Assembly: GCF_020099395.1 (NCBI RefSeq) | Contig: NZ_CP083590.1 | Location: 2,914,001-2,978,000, forward strand | Source of the DNA: Streptomyces mobaraensis | Lineage (GTDB): Bacteria > Actinomycetota > Actinomycetes > Streptomycetales > Streptomycetaceae | DNA length: 64,000 nucleotides | Direction: 5' to 3' | Shown: positions 26,470-33,612 of the stretch, in pieces | Position numbering within the stretch: the stretch's first letter is position 1 | Layout: every line of letters starts with the position of its first letter | Made by a program: the position numbers and the translations under genes | Notes under the pieces: model-generated | The model's database searches: none | The model's input: the letters and a program-made list of their open reading frames with translations, nothing else | Told to the model about the DNA's origin: nothing

Positions 26470-27782
26470 TGAGGGGTGCCCCCTTCGACCTCGGCACCGG
26501 CCGGGCCGCCACCCGGCCCGGCCGGTGCCGAGCCCGACCGCGGTGAACGGCGTCGGGGGCCGTCCGGCTGGGCCGAGCCGTCCGACGTCGTCACCTGAGC
26601 CGGCAGGCGCAGGCTCGGGCCGTCCGGCGCTCCGAGCCACACCCACTGGCTCTCCGCCGTGACGGTGACGCCGCACTCCGTCGGCGCCGGGGAGCCGGCC
26701 GCATGCCACGCGTCGAGCGCGTCCTCAAGCGCGTCCCACAGGGCGACCGGACCGCCCTGCCGGACGTTCCACACCCCGTTCCCCTGGGGCGTGAGGACGG
26801 CGAAGGAGCCGTCGGCACCGTCGAGCACGTACGTGCGCGGCGTGCCGTCGTCGGCCGGCAGGGAGAAGAAGCGGGCGCAGGGCATGGCGAGTTGTGCCAT
26901 GAACCCGCTGTCGCCCGAGGTCAGCACGTCGGGTCCGTAGGGGGTGCCGCGAGAAACGCCGTCGTCCTGCGCGGGGATCACCCCGAGGCTCGTGGGGCCG
27001 TCCTGCTGCCGGGCGATCATGAAACTGGGGTCGCCGTCGATGAACCGGCCCTCGGCACGGCCGTCACGGCCGACAGTGAGACGGACAAGACCGAGTGAGC
27101 GCATCCACCCCCGGAGGGTGGCGAGGATGAGCCCACCGGGACGGGTCTGCCGTACCCATGCGTACGGAACGTGGCGAACGCCGCACGTGGCGATGGTGCG
27201 GTCGTAGGGGGCACCCGCGGGGGCCCCGGCGAGGCCGTCGCCGATGACGAGGCGCGGTGTGTACCCGCAGTGGCCGAGGGCTCCGCGTGCCCGGGCGGCG
27301 ACGGCGGGATCCGTCTCGATGGACGTGACCCGGTCGGAGCCGAGGCGGTGGCACATGAGGGCGGTCGAGTACCCGGTACCGGTGCCGATCTCCATGACGG
27401 TCGTTCCATCGTCCACCCGAAGTTCTTCCAGCATGTGCACGACGAGGGCCGGCAGGGTCGAGGACGACGTCGGGTGCGCGCCGCTGACCGGCTTCGGGTC
27501 GTCCCAGTCGCTCTCTTGGCCGTCGAACTGCGTGACGAGGGTTTCGTCGGAGTACGCCTGCCGCAGCCATTCTTCGACGCCGACGAGGCCGGCCGTGACG
27601 GGGGCCCAGGTCGTCAGGCCGGGGGCGTCGGTCTCGCGGTAGAAGCAGCGGACGAACTCGTGCCGGGGAACGGCCTCGACGGCCGCGCGCCACGCCGGGC
27701 TGCGCAGCCAACCGTCGTCGGCGAGATGCGCCGCGAGTCGATGCCGCAGAGTGGTTGCGGTGGGGACGACGTCAGGTGCCAT
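26466..27782 (-). CDS. tgmC: ATP-grasp peptide maturase system methyltransferase (PIMT-like)
   Basis: A 438-aa protein. Residues about 75-260 are a protein-L-isoaspartate methyltransferase fold: SSSTLPALVVHMLEELRV, SAM motif I MEIGTGTGYSTALMCHRL, IETDPAVAARAR and GLAGAPAGAPYDRTIATCG. The remaining C-terminal half (to about 400) is specific to the RiPP-associated family. In characterised aspartimidylated graspetides such as fuscimiditide, the PIMT homologue methylates an Asp side chain of the ester-crosslinked peptide, which then closes to an aspartimide. That role is inferred here from family and context. It overlaps the ATP-grasp gene by 11 bp. The last 20-odd residues are encoded by the rocD terminator stem. 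Confidence 0.9.
   Translation of the reverse strand: MAPDVVPTATTLRHRLAAHLADDGWLRSPAWRAAVEAVPRHEFVRCFYRETDAPGLTTWAPVTAGLVGVEEWLRQAYSDETLVTQFDGQESDWDDPKPVSGAHPTSSSTLPALVVHMLEELRVDDGTTVMEIGTGTGYSTALMCHRLGSDRVTSIETDPAVAARARGALGHCGYTPRLVIGDGLAGAPAGAPYDRTIATCGVRHVPYAWVRQTRPGGLILATLRGWMRSLGLVRLTVGRDGRAEGRFIDGDPSFMIARQQDGPTSLGVIPAQDDGVSRGTPYGPDVLTSGDSGFMAQLAMPCARFFSLPADDGTPRTYVLDGADGSFAVLTPQGNGVWNVRQGGPVALWDALEDALDAWHAAGSPAPTECGVTVTAESQWVWLGAPDGPSLRLPAQVTTSDGSAQPDGPRRRSPRSGSAPAGPGGGPAGAEVEGGTPH
26490..26532 (+). terminator. rocD terminator, embedded in the 3' end of the methyltransferase gene
   Basis: Perfect 18-base arms CTCGGCACCGGCCGGGCC (26490-26507) and GGCCCGGCCGGTGCCGAG (26515-26532) with a 7-base loop, starting 21 bp after the rocD stop. 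On the minus strand it encodes part of the Gly/Pro/Ala-rich tail of the methyltransferase. Confidence 0.8.
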
Positions 27783-28734
27783 GCGTGCCTCGTTCCAGTA
27801 GGTCGGCGAGGGCGGCGGTCATGGACAGGCCCGTGGGGGGCTCCATCCACGCCCATTGCCCGGAAGGGTTGCACTCGATGAACACCCACTCGCCGGAGGC
27901 GGTGAGGGCGAAGTCGAATGCGCCGAAGACGAGCCCGAAGTGCCGGAGATAGGCGAAGGCCGCGTGCGCTACGTCCGGCGGCGGGATGACAGGGGTGTAC
28001 GTGTGAGTGCCGTAATCGGTGCGCCAGTCGAGAAGCCCGGAATCGATGCGCACCGCGAATATGCGGCGCCCGATCACGGTCACGCGGACGTCCGCGGCCT
28101 TCTCCACCTGTACTTGGAAGAGGTGCATGGTGCCGGTGAGGGCGTCGTCGATCTCGTCGGCCTGGACCGCGGTGACGGGCACGGTCTGCGCCTTGCCGTC
28201 AACCAAGTAGAGCGGCACGGAGATCGGTTTGAAGATGACGGGGCCGTGCCGCTTGATGAAGGCACGGGCGTCGTCGGGCCGGTTGGTGATCAGCGTGGAG
28301 GGGACGGTGAAGCCGCACGCGGCGGCGGTGGCGAGGCCGGCGGGTTTGTACTCGGCGTCGCCGATGCGGTGCGGGTGGTTGACGTACAGGCAGTCGGGGA
28401 GCGAGACGAGAACGCCACCCAGGCCGTATCGGGCTTGAGCGGCGGCGAACCGGGCGTCCTGGGGATCGAGGTAGGGAAAGGCAAATCCTGAGGGGCGCCG
28501 GTAGTACAAGGACCGGACGGAGCCCAACTCGGCAATGCGCGTGGCCGTCCGCACGCTTCCGCGCCATTGTCCCGCCTCTCCACCGATGAAGGCGGAGCAC
28601 GCGAGGGTGGCGGGGAAGTCACCCGAGTCGAACCGCACGACCGGAACGCCCCGGTCGTGCAGCTCGGTGATCACCAGGTCGGCGGTCGGGTCGTCAAGAT
28701 TGGTGACGACCGCCACCGGGCGGGGACCCGTCAC
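27772..28734 (-). CDS. tgmB: ATP-grasp ribosomal peptide maturase (graspetide macrocyclase)
   Basis: A 320-aa ATP-grasp ligase of the SAV_5884-like family. Features: N-terminal VAVVTNLDDPTADLVI, SLYYRRPSGFAFP, the substrate-entry HPHRIGDAEYKPAGLATA, the ATP-binding Lys segment GPVIFKPIS, RVTVIGRRIFAVRID and the metal-binding end FGAFDFALTASGEWVFIECNPSGQWAWME (read as consecutive segments). Such enzymes join Asp/Glu side chains of the precursor core to Thr/Ser hydroxyls (ester) or Lys amines (amide). Its GTG overlaps the precursor stop (GTGA), so ligase and substrate are coupled. Confidence 0.93.
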   Translation of the reverse strand: MTGPRPVAVVTNLDDPTADLVITELHDRGVPVVRFDSGDFPATLACSAFIGGEAGQWRGSVRTATRIAELGSVRSLYYRRPSGFAFPYLDPQDARFAAAQARYGLGGVLVSLPDCLYVNHPHRIGDAEYKPAGLATAAACGFTVPSTLITNRPDDARAFIKRHGPVIFKPISVPLYLVDGKAQTVPVTAVQADEIDDALTGTMHLFQVQVEKAADVRVTVIGRRIFAVRIDSGLLDWRTDYGTHTYTPVIPPPDVAHAAFAYLRHFGLVFGAFDFALTASGEWVFIECNPSGQWAWMEPPTGLSMTAALADLLERGTHGT

Positions 28735-29033
28735 TGGTCGGTGTCGTTTCCCGTGTCGCTGTCGGGCGAGTCACTGTTGCGGTCGCCCTGGCCCGTGGTG
28801 CCGGTCGGCGGGTTGGTACCGGACGACGTGCCGTGCCCCGGCGCCGCCATCACCGCGCCGGCGGCGTCGAGGTAACGGGCGGTCTGCGTGCTCGCGTCCA
28901 GTTCGACGCGGGCGTATTGGTGCCCCTTGACGGGCGGGTACGGGGCGATACGGCGCAGCGCCCACGGGGTGGGGGTCTCTTGCCCCTGCGGGAGCGGTGT
29001 CCCGGTGGGGAAACGGTCGGCGTAACGGAACAT
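28731..29033 (-). CDS. tgmA: Putative ATP-grasp-modified RiPP precursor peptide (graspetide precursor)
   Basis: A 100-aa precursor. The leader has the conserved recognition-like block PWALRRIAPYP (about residues 23-33) followed by YARVELDASTQTARYLDAAG, as in ATP-grasp target peptides. The core is the last third: T69, S70, S71, T73, T77, T79 and T80 precede a GQG turn, and D84, D88, D91, D93, D97 and D99 follow, so acceptor hydroxyls and donor carboxylates lie on opposite arms of a hairpin. There is no Lys in the core, so esters rather than amides are expected. The start at 29033 has GGAAAGG about 6 bases upstream; starts at 29048 or 29084 are possible but weaker. D84 in the turn is the best candidate for aspartimide formation (inference). 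Confidence 0.9.
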   Translation of the reverse strand: MFRYADRFPTGTPLPQGQETPTPWALRRIAPYPPVKGHQYARVELDASTQTARYLDAAGAVMAAPGHGTSSGTNPPTGTTGQGDRNSDSPDSDTGNDTDQ

Positions 29034-29130
29034 CGCGAGCCTTTCCATGCGGAGACGGACAGGACTGTGGCGGTAGGAGGACAAGCGGCGAGCGATTCGG
29101 CCCGGGTGGCTGGGGGCGGACAGGGGTGGA

Positions 29131-29631
29131 TCAGGCTTCGCGACGGCTCGTTCGTCCGTTGAGGCGGGAACGGGGGCGCGCGCGGGTGGTGCCCCAGCGG
29201 ACCGTACCGCCCTGCACGCCGGCTTCGATGAAGCGGGAAAGGGCCTCTGGGGTGCGGGCGACGGGTGTCGGCTCGAACGAGAGCGTCAGGCGCACGGGGC
29301 AGCCGGCGGCGACGTGCTGCTGCCACTCCCGTCCAGTGCCGGGGATGTGGAGTTCCCACCAGTCGTCGCCGTAGTCGAGACGGGCGACCCCGTGGTGCAG
29401 GGTTATCCGCGATCCGACATAGCGGGGTTCTTCCTCGATGGGGCCCAGGCCCAGACAGAAGGACAGGGCGCGCATGCCGGCCTCGATCCACTCGGCGGTT
29501 TCACCGGCCCGCCGGGGCGGGGCGTGGGTCAGCAGCAGGTGGGCGACGGGGCCGGTGTCCGTGTGACGCACTCCATGGCTGTAGGTGAGACCGGCGAGGA
29601 ATCCGAGGCTCGGAGTGATCCGCGTCGCCAT
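29131..29631 (-). CDS. Hypothetical protein upstream of the graspetide precursor
   Basis: A 166-aa protein beginning MATRITPSLGFLAG. It has no membrane segment or signal peptide. Recognisable elements are a His-rich strand (HLLLTHAPPRR), ALSFCLGLGPIEEEPRYVGSR, a Trp-rich strand DDWWELHIPG and a basic C-terminal tail (RARPRSRLNGRTSRREA). I do not recognise the family. Its ATG overlaps the stop of the ATP-binding protein gene by one base, so it is translated with it, and the precursor gene follows after 97 bp. Confidence 0.6.
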   Translation of the reverse strand: MATRITPSLGFLAGLTYSHGVRHTDTGPVAHLLLTHAPPRRAGETAEWIEAGMRALSFCLGLGPIEEEPRYVGSRITLHHGVARLDYGDDWWELHIPGTGREWQQHVAAGCPVRLTLSFEPTPVARTPEALSRFIEAGVQGGTVRWGTTRARPRSRLNGRTSRREA

Positions 29632-30059
29632 CACCGCGGTCTCACCTCCGCCCATACGGCCTTGCCGATCGGCCTGTGGGTGGTCCCCCACGTGGCACAG
29701 GCATCGACGATGTGCAGGCCACGACCCCGGGGACACTCTTCACTCATGGGCCTCAACCGAGGCTCGCGGCGCACGGAGTCGTAGACCTCGATACGGGTGC
29801 GGGTGTCGGTGGCGTCCACGATGATGCGTAGCCGGTCACCAGGGTTGCTGCCGTAGCGAACGGAGTTGGTCGCCAGCTCGGACACAACGAGCGTGACGGC
29901 GAACATGTATGCGTCGTTCGGATCCGCCACGGCGAGCTTGACGGCCTCCCGGGCGTAGGCGCGGGCCATGGCGGGCGCCTGCTCGGTGGCGGGCAGGGTG
30001 AGATGCGGCGGCTGGCCAGCGGAGGCGCAAGCACGGAGTGCCGGTGTGAAGGCGCTCAC
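29631..30059 (-). CDS. RsbW-type ATP-binding protein (HATPase domain, regulatory kinase family)
   Basis: A 142-aa single-domain GHKL ATPase. The N-box is VVSELATNSVRYG (about residues 58-70), the G1 region is IEVYDSVRREPR and the G2 region is CPRGRGLHIVDACATWG. Such stand-alone proteins are abundant in Streptomyces and act as anti-sigma factors or serine kinases. It is coupled on both sides: its GTG overlaps the preceding gene (GTGA), and its stop overlaps the following start. Together with the XRE regulator it forms a typical Streptomyces regulatory pair. Confidence 0.85.
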   Translation of the reverse strand: MSAFTPALRACASAGQPPHLTLPATEQAPAMARAYAREAVKLAVADPNDAYMFAVTLVVSELATNSVRYGSNPGDRLRIIVDATDTRTRIEVYDSVRREPRLRPMSEECPRGRGLHIVDACATWGTTHRPIGKAVWAEVRPR

Positions 30060-30496
30060 CTCTCACACCCCCGTGTCCGTTCGCGACGCTGGATCAGCCT
30101 TTCGAACTGGATCTGGGACATCAGGACCTCGGACGGTGTCAGAAGCAGCGCCGATTCGACGTTGCTGCCGTCCTCGAAGTGCACTTGGACGTACATGACC
30201 GCTCGTTGGGCGCGGTGGTCATACTGAGCGTCGCGTTTCAGCAGCGTGACGTGCGTGACCGGAACGGGCACCATGCGGAGGGTGGAGCCGTCGGAAGGCG
30301 CGGACCATTCCTTTCCGCCGCCCGGTAGGCGCAGCTTGTACGTCTTCGCACCCTCGCGGGGGAGGGCCACGACGACGCCGATCCGTCCACCCGCCCCGAG
30401 GTCGAAGGCGAGGTCACCCAAACGAGGGTGGTACGGCTCCCCCGTCCCCATCTTCCGCTTTACGAACGGCAGTTGCTCCGAAGTCGTATCGGCCAT
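30056..30496 (-). CDS. Hypothetical regulatory-locus protein
   Basis: A 146-aa soluble protein. The middle is beta-rich (GDLAFDLGAGGRIGVVVALP, then YKLRLPGGGKEWSAP), and the end is helical and basic (MSQIQFERLIQRRERTRG). I do not recognise a defined family. It lies between the XRE regulator and the ATP-binding protein, overlapping the latter by 4 bp, a slot often filled by small acidic DUF397-type proteins in XRE/kinase loci. This one is larger and not of that type. Confidence 0.6.
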   Translation of the reverse strand: MADTTSEQLPFVKRKMGTGEPYHPRLGDLAFDLGAGGRIGVVVALPREGAKTYKLRLPGGGKEWSAPSDGSTLRMVPVPVTHVTLLKRDAQYDHRAQRAVMYVQVHFEDGSNVESALLLTPSEVLMSQIQFERLIQRRERTRGCER

Positions 30497-30511
30497 GCTC
30501 CGAAGTTAGGA

Positions 30512-30525
30512 GGTGGCCGGCCACC
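30512..30525. promoter_or_regulatory. 14-bp palindrome upstream of the hypothetical/ATPase/RiPP genes
   Basis: GGTGGCCGGCCACC is a perfect palindrome 16 bases before the ATG at 30496 and just inside the 55-bp gap after the XRE gene. It is the only notable symmetry in that gap and could be the operator of the neighbouring XRE regulator. Confidence 0.4.
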
Positions 30526-30551
30526 GAATATGAACCGAAGGAATACCGCTC

Positions 30552-31781
30552 TCATCCGTCGAGGTGGAACCGGTCTGACATGCGGCGCAGCTTCTCGCGG
30601 GTGGACGCTCGTTCCGCGTACACGATGCTGCGGAGGGTTGACCGGGCGATGGGGTGGTTGCGGATGAGCTGGGGTGCGATGCGCTCGGCCTTTTCCAGCT
30701 CGGCCAGCGCGGCATCTCTACTGCCGTCCCACAACCAGGCACGAGCGAGTTCCATGTGGTGGTGCCCTCGACGGGAGCTGGGGAGCGAGGCGATCAGCTC
30801 TGGGCTCGTGCGTCGGTGTATGGCCAGTGCCCGCCGCTGGTCCCGCATCTCAAGGGCAACACTGATGGCATGGATCTGCACGTTGCCAGGCGAGAACGTC
30901 AGGGAGTGCCGGTCATAGACAGGCGGACCGACGTACTCGGCCAGCCTGTCGGCCGCGGCTTTTGCGTGCGCGATACGGTCCTCGGCCTCTGACCGGCGGT
31001 TGCCGCGTGCCGCGGAGACGGCGGCCCGGAGCTGGAGTGAACCCCACGCGCGGACGGCGAGTGGTTCACCCTGGTCATAGCCTTCTTGAACACTGCGAAT
31101 GGCCTTGTCCGACAGGGTGGTTGCGTCTTCCCAGTCCGCGGTCGCCCACATGTCCCATACGCGCATCCAGTCGGCCACGGCGGGCATGACCGGGTCGCCG
31201 GAGAGACGGGCGGACCAAGCCGCCCGTTCACACGACATGGCGACCAACTCAGGGTGGCCCAGGGCGTGGGCTGCGGTGTGCGCGAACTTGCAGCACACCG
31301 CGTAGATGGCAAAAGCCTCTTCCCGCTCGTGGCCCGTGCAGACCTCCGCCAGGGCCCGGGCCTCGCGTAGGAGGTCGGGGAGCACCTCCATGATCGCCAC
31401 GTTGGCCGCGGCGTCCCTGAGGCGGTGAAGCCGGGTGGTCTCCTGCCAGAGCTGCCGGGCCGGCCGCGGGGTTCCGGCGAAGACCGGGGTCAAGTCGTAG
31501 CGGCGAAGCTCCCGGAGGATCGAAGAGGCGGCGACTTGCCATTGGTTCTCGCCAGGGCTGCTGTTGTAGGGCCGTCCGATGAGATCGTTCGGGTGGATGT
31601 GCAGCTCACTGGCCAGCCGGTTCAGGAGGCCCACACGATCGATTTCGATCAGGCCCCGCTCCATCTTCGATACCCACCCCTGAGACTTTCCCAGGGCGAC
31701 CGCGAGGTCGGCCTGGGCCATGCCCAGTCGGAGTCGCGCACGGCGTGCTCGGCGTCCGATCTCCTCGGCTTCTTCCAACAT
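30552..31781 (-). CDS. XRE family regulator with TPR-like C-terminal domain
   Basis: A 409-aa protein (MLEEAEEIGRRARR start; a TTG codon precedes the ATG). The Cro/C1 helix-turn-helix is at about residues 8-65 (LRLGMAQADLAVALGKSQGW, VSKMERGL). The rest is a helical repeat region of the type seen in Streptomyces regulators that sense peptides or interact with kinases (for example ALGHPELVAMSCERAAW, WDMWATADWEDATTLSDKAI, AVSAARGNRRSEAEDRIAHA). It heads the co-directional block that leads into the RiPP genes and is the likely controller. Confidence 0.88.
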   Translation of the reverse strand: MLEEAEEIGRRARRARLRLGMAQADLAVALGKSQGWVSKMERGLIEIDRVGLLNRLASELHIHPNDLIGRPYNSSPGENQWQVAASSILRELRRYDLTPVFAGTPRPARQLWQETTRLHRLRDAAANVAIMEVLPDLLREARALAEVCTGHEREEAFAIYAVCCKFAHTAAHALGHPELVAMSCERAAWSARLSGDPVMPAVADWMRVWDMWATADWEDATTLSDKAIRSVQEGYDQGEPLAVRAWGSLQLRAAVSAARGNRRSEAEDRIAHAKAAADRLAEYVGPPVYDRHSLTFSPGNVQIHAISVALEMRDQRRALAIHRRTSPELIASLPSSRRGHHHMELARAWLWDGSRDAALAELEKAERIAPQLIRNHPIARSTLRSIVYAERASTREKLRRMSDRFHLDG

Positions 31782-31972
31782 CAACGCACCTCATTCGGAG
31801 TGAGGCGCCGGTGGCGCTCAGGCGGGCGGCGAGGCATCGGGTGCTCCATCCGTCGGGCTCGTACCCCTGCACCGTACCTACAGCCTGCACGGCGTGTGGA
31901 GGGCCACCTGGCGGGAAGCTGTCCGGTGCAAGGCCGGGCGACGGGGCGCCCGGTGACCCGCCCGGTCCGGCG

Positions 31973-33178
31973 CTAAAGGATCACGTGGGGCAGGAACCGC
32001 GCGTAGCCGTCCGTCACCAGTCCGGAGGACTCCCGTATGCCGAGCCCCGCCGGTTCGTCCTCCACGACCCACGCGCCCAGCACCACGTGGTTCCCGTCGA
32101 ACGACGGCAGCGGCGCCAGTTCCTGGTAGCAGCAGGGCTCGTCCCGGAGCGCCGGGGCGGCGTCGTCCGGCGGGTGGACCGTCACGCCCGCCCCCTCCCG
32201 GCCGAGCAGCGGTTTCGCGACGTAGCCCGTCGTACGGGCGAGGTCCCGTGGGCCGTCCAGGTACGCCGGGAGGAGGTTCGGGTGTCCGGGGTACAGGTCC
32301 CACAGGACGGCGAGGAGCGCCTTGTTGGAGAGGAGCATCTTCCACGCCGGCTCGATCCACAGCGTGGACCCCGTGCCGCCGCCGTTGTCGAGGGTGTCCA
32401 GGACGTGGGGGCCGAAGTCGTCGGAGACCAGCCATTCCCAGGGGTAGAGCTTGAAGCAGGCGCGGAGGAAGCCGTAGCGCTCGTCGACGAAGCGGTGGGA
32501 TATGCGGTCCCAGCCGATGTTCTCCATGGAGATGGCGCGGGTCTCCAGGCCGGCCTGGGCGGCGGTCTCGCGGAGGTAGGCGACGGTCATCAGGTCCTCG
32601 CCGAGCTCGTCGCCGGCGGAGTGGGCGAAGTGGACCGGTGTGCCGGGCGGGAGCAGGGCGGCCTGCCGGCGCCAGGCGTCGACGAGGCGTTCGTGCAGGG
32701 AGTTCCACTGGTCGGCGTCGGGGGTGTCGGCGAAGCGCTCCTCCATCCAGAACCACTGCGGGCTCGCGGCCTCCACCAGGGAGGTGGGGGTGTCGGCGTT
32801 GTACTCCAGCAGCTTGGCGGGGCCCGTCCCGTCGTAGCGGAGGTCGAACCGGCCGTAGAGCGACGGCAGTTCGTCCCGGCGGTGCCAGGACTCGGCTATC
32901 AGGGCGGTCAGCCGGGGGTCGGTGATCCCCAGGTCGGCGAAGCGGCCGGTGTCCACGAGGTGCGCGGCGGCGGCCAGGCACATCGTGTGCAGCTCGGCTA
33001 CGGTCTCCTCCAGCGCCTCGATCTCGGGCGGGGTGAAGGAGTAGTAGGCGCTCTCGTCCCAGTACGGGCGCAGTTCGCCGTCGGGGTGGCGGGTGAGCGG
33101 GTAGATGAGGCCCTGTTCCTCGACGGTCTCCTGCCAGCCGGGGCGCGGGGTGGTGCGGTGGCGGCGCACGGCGGTCAC
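31973..33178 (-). CDS. Glutathionylspermidine synthase-like ATP-grasp protein (YgiC-like)
   Basis: A 401-aa ATP-grasp ligase starting at a GTG (TAVRRHRTTPRPGWQ) whose codon overlaps the stop of the lipoprotein gene (GTGA). Features: YWDESAYYSFTPPEIEALE, YGRFDLRYDG, KLLEYNADTPTSLVEAA, ISMENIGWD, LWIEPAWKMLLSNKALLAVLW, YVAKPLLGREGAGV (ATP-binding Lys and flexible loop) and the C-terminal DGYARFLPHVIL. It has the C-terminal synthetase domain only; the amidase domain of true glutathionylspermidine enzymes is absent. The substrate is unknown, and a peptide or protein tail is possible. Confidence 0.85.
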   Translation of the reverse strand: MTAVRRHRTTPRPGWQETVEEQGLIYPLTRHPDGELRPYWDESAYYSFTPPEIEALEETVAELHTMCLAAAAHLVDTGRFADLGITDPRLTALIAESWHRRDELPSLYGRFDLRYDGTGPAKLLEYNADTPTSLVEAASPQWFWMEERFADTPDADQWNSLHERLVDAWRRQAALLPPGTPVHFAHSAGDELGEDLMTVAYLRETAAQAGLETRAISMENIGWDRISHRFVDERYGFLRACFKLYPWEWLVSDDFGPHVLDTLDNGGGTGSTLWIEPAWKMLLSNKALLAVLWDLYPGHPNLLPAYLDGPRDLARTTGYVAKPLLGREGAGVTVHPPDDAAPALRDEPCCYQELAPLPSFDGNHVVLGAWVVEDEPAGLGIRESSGLVTDGYARFLPHVIL

Positions 33179-33531
33179 CCGCCTCCGGAGCCGGAGGACG
33201 AGCAGCCGAAGCCGCCGCGGTCGACGGCCTGGCTCTTGCTGAACGTACCGCTGTCGGCGTAGCCGCCGGACTTGCGGTCGGCGCCGTAGTACCAGCGGGC
33301 CGACGACGTGCCCGATGTGCCGGATGAACCGGACGAGCCCGACGAAGACGTGCTCTTGCACGCCTTGGAGTCCAGCACGCGATAGCCGCGCGACACGTCG
33401 TAACTGTTCGGATCGACGCAGCGTTTGTCCGGCTCGGACCCGCACGAGGTGAGGGCGGCGGCGAGGACGCCCATGCCGCCCAGGACGACCGTGCTGGACC
33501 GGAATCTACGTCGTGAGGCGTTCTGTCCCAT
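33175..33531 (-). CDS. Small lipoprotein with C-terminal RGGFG motif, YgiB-like
   Basis: A 118-aa precursor with lipobox LTSCG (Cys about residue 30). After DKRCVDPNSYDV and SKACKST there is a Ser/Gly/Thr linker, an aromatic segment WYYGADRKSGGYADSGTF and the ending RGGFGCSSSGSGGG. The RGGFG stretch also occurs near the C-terminus of E. coli YgiB (DUF1190), whose gene likewise precedes an ATP-grasp gene (ygiC). GGGGGAAG precedes the ATG. Coupled by GTGA to the ATP-grasp gene, which suggests that the two proteins act together. Confidence 0.75.
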   Translation of the reverse strand: MGQNASRRRFRSSTVVLGGMGVLAAALTSCGSEPDKRCVDPNSYDVSRGYRVLDSKACKSTSSSGSSGSSGTSGTSSARWYYGADRKSGGYADSGTFSKSQAVDRGGFGCSSSGSGGG

Positions 33532-33612
33532 TCTTCTTCCCCCGTCGTACAACCGTGTGCCCGGCTGTTCGTTCCACGATAGACCCGGGCACCGACAGCG
33601 CCCCGGACCCCC

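Noticed and set aside
28731..29033. Lanthipeptide or lasso precursor
   Set aside because: The core has no Cys and no lanthionine or lasso enzymes adjoin; the ATP-grasp ligase and PIMT point to a graspetide.
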